From assembly GCA_949825025.1 (NCBI GenBank), contig OX463780.1, positions 49,249,280 through 49,313,279 on the forward strand: a DNA stretch of 64,000 nucleotides, in the 5' to 3' direction. Below the pieces are notes generated by a model. That model was given only the letters and a program-made list of their open reading frames with translations. It was not told where the DNA came from and searched no databases. The stretch comes from Siphlonurus alternatus. Its lineage: Eukaryota; Arthropoda; Insecta; Ephemeroptera; Siphlonuridae. The position numbers were made by a program, and so were the translations under genes. Positions within the stretch are counted from its first letter, which is position 1. Every line of letters begins with the position of its first letter. This document shows, piece after piece, positions 1-13,100 of the stretch.

Positions 1-21
1 ATCCCCCCCAGTGAATCCTTC

Positions 22-101
22 ATTACATGCAAGTGTGTCTCAGTAACCAATGGTGCATTAAATTACATGCAAGTGTGTCTCAGTAACCAATGGTGCATTA
101 A
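22..101. repeat. 40-bp tandem duplication
   Basis: Two exact head-to-tail copies of a 40-base unit starting ATTACATGCAAG (22-61 and 62-101) lie in the intron about 60 bases before the first visible ADAMTS exon. Confidence 0.95.
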
Positions 102-164
102 ATTCTTCCATAGTCCATTTCATTGCTTATGATGTATTGACACCACACATGTCCCATGTTCCAG

Positions 165-1049
165 ACGCGGACATGGCCTCCCGACTCAGCGTGGTGTGGC
201 CCCGCATGGCTCGCCGTCGTCGCCGCTCGGACGGGGCTGACGTGGCGCACACCGTGAGACTCGTGTACAGCAACCAGACCAAGGGGCCCATCACCTTGTC
301 CCTGAGGCCCACCAGCAGTAAGTACTATTGCATCAAACATTAAGACCAAGGGGCCCATCACCTTGTCGCTGAGGCCCACCAGCAGTAAGTACTATTGCAT
401 CAAACACTAAGACCAAGGGGCCCATCACCTTGTCGCTGAGGCCCACCAGCAGTAAGTACTATTGCAGACACTGCGTTCACATGGGGATATTATTCTTTTA
501 TAAAATGAGGCGTCGTCAACTTGCATAATTCGTTCCTCGTCCGCAATAATGAGCTTTACCTTTAACCTTATAATTGCACTCGCCTGATGAAGCAGATAGC
601 CCATTGTTCCGAACGAGATATAGAGATGATGGATTGAACACATATTGAACACTGCTCATATGAACGTAATTATTAAGGTGTGCAGTCATTTGTGTTGAAA
701 AAACTTCTGCCATTTTCAAGAAGGTTTGTTGTTCATTTATTTATCATTAGAACATTATGAACTTTATCGGAAATGGAAGAAGAGGTTTATGCAACTAGCA
801 GACTCATTAATATAATTTTTAATGTATGTAAAGCTATCTCATGAGAAATTGGCATATTTTTGCATCCTACATATATTATATTGTATTTGTTAATTAGTAA
901 AAATGTATAATGTATTATATTATATTTTTAATTTTCTCTTTGAATTATTTGAGTAAATGACTGCATTATTTGAAATGACGCAAAAAAAAAATTTCAAAGT
1001 ACTTTTGTACTATGTATAATGTATCAGTAAGCTCCCTCTATGATGTCAT

Positions 1050-1144
<95 letters not shown>

Positions 1145-4100
1145 CAAGTGAAGTTTTCAAAGGTGCCAACACTGTACAATGGTGTACCTGAATTTTCATG
1201 GATAAAAACTCTTTTGTACTCCAATTTGAAAAATCTCGAGAGCATAAAAAACGCATTTATTACTTCTTAAAAGAGCTAAGAAAGAATTTCGAGTATAACT
1301 TTTGTTATATTTCAAAAACTCTGAAATTTTGAGAGGCGGAGCGAAATTACTTGCCTCGAATATAATGTTTAAATAATATAAAACAACAGACTGATTTGTT
1401 TTAACTTTGAAGCCCCCCCCCCCCTCCCCACCCCACCCCGTGCCACGCGGAGATATCGTGTAAAATCGAGTCAGTCAACCTCAACGACAACATTGATTGA
1501 TGATACTGAAACGTAGCAAGTCGATCTGTAAAAAACATCACAAGAAAAAATGCAATTATATGTGTACTGCGATGTCAATGCACTTCAAAGTGTTATGGCA
1601 GTTTGTAATAGAGATAAAGATTGCATTGCATCATTGAAGTGTAATAAGAAGTAATCATAGGTTAAATTATAAGATAAAACATGTTATAAAGAAAAAGAAC
1701 CAATCATTTTACGAGTTTTAATTCTAATTACGTTTCAATTAATTCTAAGCTTGCAAGTAATGTAATAATTATTAGTAATTTTATTCTCTAGAGTGTACAA
1801 AAAGTGTTTACGTCATTGTTTCCGGTGCACATACTATTATTCAATCAAAATAAATACTTAATTGTTGGAGTGAAATTATTACTTTAATTAGAATCATTTT
1901 TAACATTGTGTGCAAATGTTACAGTATGATAATTTAATCAGATCGAAGTTATTTGCTAAGAATCAATCCTTTCTTTTATTGCTTTCTTATATTGGTGCAG
2001 TGCGTGGATTGTGTTGTCATGTGAAAAAAATGAATTAGTTTTAAAATATTATAATATGTTACACAGGTTTTGAACTATAATTAAAATATTTAAATTCACG
2101 TAAAATTTCTTTAGGACAGCATGAACTTGCTGTTTTTGTTGTTTGTTTTTTTGCTAATAAAAATAATATTAATAAGTGTTTATAATTGAGTACCAATCTC
2201 GTTCTCTCAATTGGAGTTTCCAATTGTGTAACGTTAAAGCTTATTTCCATATAAAAATAATATTATACCGATATACATACCAAAAGGAGGGCGATTCATG
2301 AAATAATTATTCAGTAACATACCCACAGGTTTCTAACTAACCGCGGCTATCCTCAGTCTAACTCAATGGCGCACTAAACGTGCATGGCTATTGTAAAAAA
2401 CCTGGATATACTCCTTCTTGAATCGCGCCCATGGCATATGATGATCAACGTGGTATGTTTGTTACAAAAAAATCAATATTCTATTTATAAAAACTATAAC
2501 CCAAATACTCCATTGTTTAACGATGTTTACGATAAAAGAATATCGATATCAGATGGTCACTTTTAGCTTATTTTAGCCTCGTGGTAATTCGATAATGTAA
2601 ATATCCGTGGCGGCTGTGAATGTCAGAAATTACCACCAATTTTTCTGTGAATTAATTGTAAATTTTCTTCATCAGAAAATAAAGCTATGAATAATAATTA
2701 ATATAGAGGAGAAAAATAAAAATAATAAGCAAGTACTGATTTTTTTTTATATATTTTTTGTGTTTGGATATAATATTCAAATTTAGCTGCATGATACCAA
2801 CGTTGATGATTGTTAATTAGTTCAATATACCTACAATTTCCTGAAACAAGCTGTAATAATTTTTGTTTACATTTTTATTATTATTATGTATGTGGTATTC
2901 TTCTTTAGCATTGTAAATGCGAAAGAAATGTGTGATTTAGTGTTTATTTCACACAAATTTCTTACCAAATAAAAAACAAGGTGTTGGGAAGCTGCTAATT
3001 GATGCTAATTATTATTTTGCTACCTCATGTTTAAGAAGGAACCTCCCGTGTGTGTAAATTTTGTTTTGCATAATTAACTTTACAGGTTAAACTTTTATCT
3101 GCTGTCAGTTCATGTGCTCCTGATATTGTCGGAGCATTTGTGGAAGGCTCAGCGACTCGTTGTATATCTTTAAATATAAACACGTGATTTTCTGATTAAT
3201 ATTGACGTAAACCTGTCAAGGCGCGTGGGCGTAGGTCGACCTTAACGACTATATTATGTTTGACCTACCTCAATTCAGGTGTGATAATTAGAATGAGAAA
3301 TGAACAAGTTATAGGGTATAGGAAGTTTCGGCGCTTCATATTTAATAATTAGAAAGTAGAAGTACCCAATAAGAGTTTCATGAAAAATATAATGAAATAG
3401 ATTGAACTTAATTGCAATTACCCCCCTTCAATTATTTTGCTACTCACGCGTCAGTACTCAACTGGCCGCTTGTATTCCACTTTGTGATTTGCTAAGTAAA
3501 TTGCAAAACCTCTGACACTTCTCCGAGAGACGAGCCAGGCACCGCCGTTTTGTAATAAATTGCGCTGGATTGTTTACTTCTGCTCCTGATAAGAATGCAC
3601 TTTGAAGAGGCTCAAATCTCGACGTGATAGAAGTCTGCTTGATGTCAAACTAACGTCACCTCAGCACGACCCTGCACGATTTTTTTTACTATGTTATTTT
3701 TTTTTTTAAAGGAGCTTACAGCTCTCGGCAGGGTAGGGATAATAAGGTAGGGAAAGGATGGTGGCCATGACGGCCTCTGTTACGCGTCCCAGCATTCGCT
3801 GAGGTGAGACTGAGGGAACCGTGGAAAACCTCAGTCAGGACGGACTATTTGATATCAATGGACCTAAGTGATGTCCAAAGCCTGGGGAACCACACACAAG
3901 TGCATCACTGCATTGGGTGGAAAGAGAGATGAATTTACCCCAGGGAGGGAGCAGCGTAATTCTTAATTGAAACGGTCACCCATCCAAGTACTAACCACGC
4001 TCGACGTTGCTTGACTTCGGTTTGATGAATGGAGTTTACGCAGAGACTAACAATAAGAGATTTGTAATTTTGGTAAAAAAAAAATGTCTTCTATCTTTTG

Positions 4101-7100
4101 AGTCTTAATTAAGTTAATGTTAATTTTAAGCGTATATACATAATGTAAGCATGCGCACAGTGTTTTTAAATTACTCTCAGCCTATTTTTTAAAGAATATT
4201 ATTAACAATAATTAAGAAAGAAGAAATAAAGAATATTTATTGTTTTAATAATATTTTTATAGAAACAAAATTCTACTTTAATTTTGCTGGATGAGGATTC
4301 ATTTGATTCCTTTTAAAGAATACATTAATAATCATATATTAACATATTGTGTTTGCCATGCATGCTGTTTAATTGAAACATTGATCTGATATATCATTCT
4401 CGTTAATATTCACTAAAACATGCCGTTTAATTGATCTGATTTATTATTATCGTTGATATTCACTGTAACAAACTGTCTAATTTTCATGCACTATAAATTA
4501 ATTTGTACATATGTGACATCATATTGGACGAGTTAAATCGCTGTATCATTTGTTATTTCAAGTCGGTGAGTTCTGATTAAATGAGTATAATATACTATAC
4601 TATATGGTATGCAAGTAAAGTAAAGTCAGTATTAATACAATTTTTATATAATTATTGCATACAATTTTTTCTTGCAAGAAAAATAATCATCATTTGTTTG
4701 TATATGGAGATTTAATTTACTTGTAAAAGAAAATTAAATGTTATGCAAAATTGTATCGTGTAGCTTTAATGAAAATGTTTAAATTTTTATTTTATTGTAC
4801 GTGTGTTTATTTATGTACGTAATTTCAACTTGTCTGATGTGATCAACATAATTCTTCAGACGTGCTTTATATATTATTGTTTTACGATCAAAAAGCAATA
4901 AAATGATTACTAGGAATTATCAATAATTTATTTCAAATTTAATAGAATATAATTTACGAACTGTACCAATATAGCTCTGCCCTCTTTTTTTTTTTTTTTT
5001 TTTTGACTAACTCTGTATGTATACTTATTAATTAATTAACACAATATAATTATAATAATTCGATTTAAGATTAAAAATCAATTGCTGTTTAAAAAATTGA
5101 TTAATTTCCAAGACTATCGATTGTCCTCACATTTCTACAAATATGATCTCCTGGTCGGTTCTGCGCGCCTGTTCGCCGCGAGAAAGGAGCGGAGTCAAGT
5201 CCGCGACGTCTCTCGTAGCGCCCCCACATCTCTGCGTGAGGCGCCATCTCTGCTGGCAGCCACACCAGCGACAGTAGCGAGAAAAACGAGAACTTCAATT
5301 GTGAATTAATTAAGTGACAATTTCCAGCTTGACATTTGAACAAGTTAATGAACATAGTTTTTAAATAAATATGTATTTTAGCATTCGTGTTTCGTCTTTT
5401 GTGTTTAATACATTGAAGAAATTAAATTTGCATGATTCTTTAATTATCTTATTTTAATTCATTATTATGTATGTATTATATTTGCAAGTATAATGATAAA
5501 AATGTCACGTTTTTTAGACACTAAAAATATTTGAAAGTGTATTCTCTTTTTTATAAAATGCGTTAGTTCTTAATTTGTGTGTCTTATCGAAATATAACAT
5601 TATAATTCCTTGATATGGTATAAGATTCAGTATAGTATTAAAAACACTTATCGCACTGTTGGTTAAATGAAATGCAGCTACCAAGAGTTTCATTGGCCCC
5701 ATGTGTGACTAGTTCACCTGTAACCTGTGTGGTGTGCAGGCGTGCTGGACCCCGGCCTGCTGGTGCTCGCTCGCTACGCCAACTCGACGCAGCAGCGGCC
5801 GGACTCGATGGTGCGCAAGGAGGAAGAATGTCTGTACCGCGGGGGTGCGGCAACTCGCGGCCAGGCCCTCGGAGGAAGGGCGGCCGTCTCTCTCTGTGGA
5901 GGAGTTATCGTAAGTGAGCACCAATCAGGTGGTACCGAGTTCGAATGTTACCCCAGTGATCTTCACTTTTTGTCATTGCGCTCAGAATAATTAAAGTGGT
6001 GGCGTATTTCGGAGGTTGGAATATTTATAATGATGTCATTAACGACCATTCTTACTGAGGTTTCCTCATTTAAATTAGGCAAATTCTGAGAAATTTATAA
6101 AAAAATCTTTCCTATTACCATCTCTCTATGCAATTACTTTTTTTTTCATCAAACCCTATCGGGTACTTCTATTTATTAATTACATACTAATTTGAAACCC
6201 CAATCTTCCGAAATACCTTGAACGTTTCACGGGCTCTTCCGGAAATGCTTATTTTAAAATAGTCTATACCTCTCGCTATCATATAAATAGATAACACCTC
6301 CTTTACCTTTTTTCTTCTATTTCCCTTGCATCAATACGAAGCTTCGATTTACAGCAAAAATAACAAATTATGATTGTAATTTTGAACACTTCCAGTTTCA
6401 CATAATTTCACTCTTTCTATTGATTTCCTACTTGTAGTTATGTGTCTGAGGAACATTTTTCAAACCTCCTAGAGTCCCAAAGAGGTTTAGAGAGATACAT
6501 AGAAAACTCCGTGATCCGTCCTTATACATAAGAATATAACATTATGTTCAAATCCATTTGCATATGTTATAAGTGTATAATATGTATATAGCCATTAGTT
6601 TTAGATGTTAGACATGTTTGCACTAAAAAAAAAAAAGATTATATGCTAGACAATAGAATAATAATTATCTTGCATAATATAAAAAAAATTGTTATTGTTT
6701 GTAAAAATGACCTTGCAGAACGCAATCGACGTAACATAAAAGTTTCATTACATTGCAAGTTCTCTCAGACAGCTTTGAGGCAGGTGCGAGTAGAGGAAGA
6801 TTTTCAAGTAGAATAAATTAAAACTTCGTGCATGAATTTGAAGGGAAAGTCCACGCGAAGTGACGCCGGTAAAAGTACTTGGGAATATTACTTTTCAAAC
6901 CCAAACAATCGATTTTTGATGTCAACCAAACAATCGATTTTTGATGTCAACCTAGATACAGTAAGCTTTGTAATGGATAATCTGAAAGAAATTTGTGTAT
7001 CAGTGCATGCTGACAGTATGGTATAAAAACATAAGACAATTAGAATGTTCGGTGTTTATCGAGGGGTGGGATTTCCTTCTTTTGAGATTTAGATATAAAA

Positions 7101-10100
7101 GATCATAAAGACACCATAAAAAAATTATCAATCCCTTAAAAATAGCACTTTCCTTTGCGTCGTTTCTATAAATTCTATATCGGTACTCTAAGCTATAGGT
7201 ACCATATCACTTGCCGCAGTAGTATACGCAATTACATATCCGAGGCTTCCATAATTCCCTCAGTCACAAATATACAAATGCTAATAGAGATGAATTGTTA
7301 GGCCACGTGGTTTCTCCGGTTTGAAAGTTGCTCATGGCACAATAATCTAAACGGGACATGCGTAATCATATTGTGTCAATTGCCCAAAATATCAATCAAC
7401 AAAAACAAACAACGCAATTCAGGTGCGTGGAAAGATGGGAAGTCCAATTTCACATGTGTCACATTTCATCATACCAGTATAAAATAGAACAAAGAGTGTA
7501 TCAATATAATCTCCCTGAGTTCAAGAGATAAATAATAACATTCAATCAAATTATTCGTATGATAATATTTATTTAAAAAAAATCTTCTAAACTTACTTGT
7601 ATTTAAGTAACATGCATGCAAAATATATGAAATCTTATTATAATCATTATTATTTTTTTAACCTATGATAGTTCAGGGTTTCTAAGCCTTTGTATAGTTT
7701 GGCTACATAAGCTATATAACACTGCAATAAAGACAAACGATTATCGAAACATTCAAAGAAGTAACCTCGGCCCTTCAAGTGGTATGGTAAATTTACCTTT
7801 ATGAAAATGATGAGTCGGTTAAAATGTAATCTGAATAGAACCTGAGCCAAAAATGAAGTGTTAACAAGGCGAAGCGTGAAGGAAGCACGTTTGGAGGCGC
7901 GGTCAGGTCGTTAACGGGCTAACAATAAACATAAACTTATTAGAAAAATAGTTCCCCCCCCCCTTCTTTTAATAGTTTCGTGCAAATGCTTCAGTAAATT
8001 TTAAGTCATATCAATATTCCATCAAAATATTTTGTGTATAAAAAATTCAAAAAGACAAAATACGAAGTATTTTAAACATTTAGTTAATATTCAAATATAT
8101 AATTTATATAATTTCCATGATTTTTTTTAAGTACATAAATACATTGTCTGTAAACAATCGTAGATTTTACACTTACGACGACAAAACCTTAATTAAATGA
8201 CGAGACGCGCAGTGCAGGCAACTTAATTAAATGACGAGACGCGCAGTGCAGGCAACTTAATTAAATGACGAGACGCGCAGTGCAGGCAACTTAATTAAAT
8301 GACGAGACGCGCAGTGCAGGCAACTTAATTAAATGAAGAGACGCGCAGTGCAGGCAACTTAATTAAATGACGAGACGCGCAGTGCAGGCAACTTAATTAA
8401 ATGACGAGACGCGCAGTGCAGGCAACTTAATTAATTGACGAGACGCGCAGTGCAGGCAACTTAATTTCTCAGTCGATCAGGGGTGAAGGCACAATTAAGG
8501 GAGTGGAAAATACGAATTATAGAAAGGGGGTGCCGCAATTTTGTGAAAAAAATCTCCCTTAAAAATTGTATTATTATTATATAATTTATAATATTAATTC
8601 ACAATACAATCAATGGGAATATCTTAAAAATATTTTCCTTTTTTTAGATTTCAATTATTTTGCATGGTCTTATGTGCTTAGAGTCCAGCAAAAGAACTTT
8701 TGTTATGCATTTTATAGCACATCATTATTTTAAAAAAATTAATTTAGCGTACGTTTCTTCTTTTAATTCACAATGCAGTCAATGCGGTGCACTTGCTATA
8801 AAACTGCATGTGTGGTGACCAAAATAAGTGTGAAAATTAAATACCCATGTAAATGTGGTTTTAATTGTTGATAGACTTGGTAAGGGAAGCTGATGAGTGG
8901 GTCAGCTGTTGTCCGAGGAGGCTTGACCGACCGTCACGCTTCGAGAAGAGGCGCTTTCAGAAAATGCCACTGCGACTCAAATGCCAAATTATCTCTTAGA
9001 ATGCCAACTTCTTATTATTAGGCTATAAGGCGCGCATAATAGCATAAATCATTTTAATGGTCAACTTTTGTATATCGAAGAGGGGATCTTTTAAAAAAAG
9101 AGCAAGAAGGAATTTGATGAGATATTAAATATAATACACAATTAGGAAATAATCAGTTATTTCATAATCCTATATGCTCCTTGTACCGTCGTCGCCTTGG
9201 AAAATTTCTCTTTGCAGCCTTGATAATCACCATACCCCATGCCTCGTAAGAATAACTTAGAGCATGGTGATTAACAAGGCTGCAAAGGGAAATTTTCCGA
9301 GGCGACGAATGTACATGAAGTTCATCTGATTGTTGAGTTCATAAATCGATTGTGCATTTACGAACAGACCTATTGAGTGTATACGAGCATAACCTTCTTG
9401 ATTTGTACATGCTGTAGCTCAGAGAGAAAAAAAGGAGCAAATTTGCAGTTTTTAGGGACGTATTAAGATTATAAATCCATTCTCTAAAAGGTTTAAAAAG
9501 CTCACCCCTTCTTCATAGACTGCTTTGATAGATTCGTGCTCTCCCGTGCAGAACTGAATTAGCTCACAAATTTTTGAATTAATTTTTGACGGGGAATTAT
9601 TAATTTACATACTATGATTTTTTTTATTTTATTTTTTTTTTTAGGTTTTAGAATTGTAATTATTATGGTCTTCTAAAGGGGCATTCACAAAGCCTTAAGG
9701 CCACATTTAAGGTTCAATAATTTAAGGCTTGATTTTAGACGTGTTTTTTAGACCCAAAATTTCTGGTCTTAAATTATTGAGCCTTAATTGTGGCCTTAAG
9801 GCTTTGTGAATGCCCCTTCTAATGCTCTACAAGCTATTTTTTCATGTAACGTCAGTTTTATTTATTTTTATATTTTTTGTCAATACAAATTCAGCTTTCC
9901 AATGCTGATATACATTTCTCTATAAATCCAGCGCGCATTATAAATAATTATCTTGATATTATTCAGTTAAAATTTATAATGTAATAATAATATCCTTAAC
10001 TGAGGTAAAAATTGTACTGCATACTGATTTTGTTTTGTAACAAAAGCTAATTATTTGTTTGTTTGAAGCGTTGACATAATTCTGTGACTTCAAAAAGGTA

Positions 10101-13100
10101 ATTTTGCGACCTTGGGTGATGCCGCCATGCGTGCAGCCCTCCGCAACAAATCTCGTCCGTGTTGAAACGAATTAGCTGCACTCGCGTGTACTCCACTTTG
10201 GTCACGTCTCTTGACGAGTTTAAATAAAACAAAGACTGTGGTAGAAATACGTCACAAAAAGGATGGTAAAATATTAATATAGATAGAAATAATACTTTCA
10301 AAAAATGTATAAAATTCTGCGTTTTAAATTATATTACCTATAGATATGTAGATATACGATAATATAAGTATAATTAATTGATGATTTTATACCATTATTT
10401 TACTCTCCAAAGTTTTCTTTTTCTATTATAGCACTGCATTAAAAAATCTAAAAAATTAAGAATTATCGTAAAATGCATATTTTATTATTTTTCTTTAAAT
10501 AAATCTGCAGCTTTTTTATTACTATCCTTTTTTGTGTTAGTAAACCCTGCATGTTCACAGCAGCTTTAGTTTTCTGCTATGAATTTTATTTACAAATACA
10601 TGTATTGAAATAATGCTCAGAAAACCAACACTGCTGGGAGTTCATGAACAGACCTAACGAATGACGAATTGAAGATAAACTTTACATTTATAACACAAAG
10701 CTTTTAATTAGAGTTCTATGTTTATGACTTTTATAAGGAACATGACATGCAGTGTACGGGGCATACATGACCAAAATGTGTCAATTGCCCCCAAACACCA
10801 ACTGGTGCAATCAATCAACATGCAGTGTACGGTATATGTACCACCACAAAAGGTGATTTTCCATTAAATTGACACGTGAAATTTGTCCAGCGCGGCGTCA
10901 TCTCGACTCCGCGCGACTTCTACGTCATCAGCCCGCTGCCCCGGCGCCTCACGCGGCGCTCACGACGCTCCCGCACGCTGGCAGATGTTCCACATGTGCT
11001 CATCAGGGGACAACTGCCCGCGGACCAGCACGACCTGGAGTGTGCCTCCGACCAACATCGCGCGCCGCTCGTCGCCAGGGTAAGTACACTTGCATCATAT
11101 TGTAGACGTCTAAGATTGATCATGTCCCTGTATGATAGGCTACCCTGAGGAGTCCCTGAATACACAGAGTAGCATGTAAAAAAAAAAAAAAAAAAAATCA
11201 TGTATTTACTCTAACTTAATTTATTAAACAAAATTTGGTTTAAAAAATTTGTAAAAATACACCAATATACGACAGATACAACAGAAAAATTACTACAACG
11301 AATTAAATCTATTTGTTCCAATTTTTTTTTATCTTCTTAACGTTATTTGGCCCCCCACTTTCTCTTTTCTACCCCCTCTCATCTTAGAGACCCTTCCCTT
11401 GTTTATTTCAAGTGCACGCATTTGTTTCTGTGATGGTAATACTGAATGGTGCGCGAATGAGACGCAGATTACACGAATGCAGAATAATGCTCCAGGACGT
11501 GTTACGTACATTAATTATCATATATAATAAATATGTTCAAGTATATAATACATGCGTGTAATATATTGCATATATATATTTGTAGGAATATATTTAAAAT
11601 TCATTTAAACAAATCTTTCTCACTGTTTTGAAATATAGCCTTTTATTGACGATTACAATTATATTTTAAACGTTTATGATCGACTTTTAGAAACCAATTC
11701 ACGTACATATTGTTATCACAAGGCTGCAGGTCAGAGTAATGTCTACTTGCTGTGATTTAATTGACACATGGCTAATCTTACTGCAACCTCATTATACAAC
11801 TTCTCAATATACTATATTGATATATTTTTTGTAGTATAATATAAATTCAAAATATTTTCAAATTTTAATATACAATGAATACAATGCATTTCTTACACAC
11901 GTACATATATTACAATAAAAGCAAGAATGCAGCACTGCAGTTACAGAGATGTAATAAAAAGCATAAAGTTCGTCTGCTCCACTCTCGTTCATCGACTATA
12001 AATCTGAACTTTAACAATCTTGTCACCACTATCCTTCCTTTATGTCCTGTAATGACCGACATAAAACAAACTAAAACTATATTTATAATTAACCTTATTT
12101 TCTCTGTACATAAAGTCTATAATATACCTTATTTTGTAATGGTATTATTGCTGAAACAATGGAGTATCGACCTCAAATTTTTTCCAAAAATGGATAGAGC
12201 GTGCAAAATTATGCTACCCTGATTTTTTTCAGACTTTTTAGAGCCCAGGAACTATTTTAAAAAAATTATCAAAAGTTCTTTTTGTGACGTCACGAGGCGG
12301 CAAGTCCTATCTTTTTCTTAAGGAGCGGCGACTCGTGACGTCATAAAAAGAACTTTCAATATTTTTAAAAAAATAATTCCCGGTCTGTAAAAAAATCTGA
12401 AAAAAATGAGGGTAGCATAACTTTGCACGCTCTATCCATTTCTGAGTTAAAAAAAATTGAGGTCGATACTCCGTTCTCAACCTCACTTGCACCTTTGTTC
12501 ATCTCTGGACAGCACGAACCTGACTGACTCTGTCAAAGTTGTCACGCAGTCGACGGAGGCGTGGCGCACTAGAATGATTTTGAGATGGCTAAACTGGATG
12601 CCCTTCTTAAGTATCTCAACATTGCAAATATCTATTTCTTGGAGCTGCAGATTCAGCAAATTAAAACAAGGGCAACGTTTATGCTGACCCAAGGTGTACT
12701 TTGGGTACATTATTTTACCATGTGTATGGGCAGTGGAAGTTATGTCCGTATTATATAGTTTCTTTTTGCCATTAGTTTTGTTTTACGTAATGGTATAATA
12801 TATTATAAATGTATGCATTATATTATATAGCTGGATGTAAACCATTTGTAAAATTCTATCAGAATAAAACACAAGTACATATAAAATAGAAATAGAAATA
12901 GACAGCAGTTGTGCGCACGTTAAAAAAAGAATCAATTTAATACGTGATGTATTTTTTAATCTTTTTATTATCTCATATATATATTATTATATAAATATAT
13001 TATTAACAAAATCGCAGCTATACAACTTCAACGAAGCATAACCATGCATTTCTTTAACCAAATTTCTAAAATCTGTGGCTTTTCTTCTTATCATTATAAT

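Larger units (their letters stand above)
318..5739 (+). other. ADAMTS intron, no gene seen
   Basis: AT-rich intron. It holds the splice-site repeat, a (TTTA)n run, a C-rich patch at about 1411-1440, a palindromic element (2289-2430), the 5S-derived SINE (3700-4021) and an isolated GC island (about 5155-5290). I see no further exon with conserved protein sequence. Confidence 0.7.
5910..10890 (+). other. ADAMTS intron, no gene seen
   Basis: AT-rich intron. It contains a small 26-base duplication at about 6900-6952, an eight-copy 34-bp minisatellite, a strong hairpin (9183-9314) and a palindromic element (9678-9816). No conserved exon was found. Confidence 0.7.
165..11079 (+). other. ADAMTS propeptide exons
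   Basis: Three exons (165-317, 5740-5909, 10891-11079) encode the propeptide. The second carries the paired cysteines usual in ADAMTS propeptides (ECLYRGG and AAVSLCGG), and the third continues with IRGVISTPRDFYVISPLP, the typical stretch after the CGG motif. Basic clusters ARRRRRS (exon 165-317) and LTRRSRRSR (exon 10891-11079) precede another, SIRRRSGR, in the next exon. Any of them could be cut by a furin-like convertase; the last lies closest to the catalytic domain. Introns are about 5.4, 5.0 and 5.9 kb. Confidence 0.88.

Noticed and set aside
1040..1270. Hydrophobic open frame of repeated FIYL
   Set aside because: Pure translation of the TTTA microsatellite.
3972..4021. Functional 5S rRNA gene
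   Set aside because: The 5' third is missing and the 3' end runs into a SINE body.
5082..5355. Open frames on both strands through the GC island as an exon or gene
   Set aside because: No conserved sequence, and any exon here would have to be a multiple of three between phase-1 ends; none is evident.
8189..8460. CRISPR-like array
   Set aside because: Units abut without unique spacers and the setting is eukaryotic.
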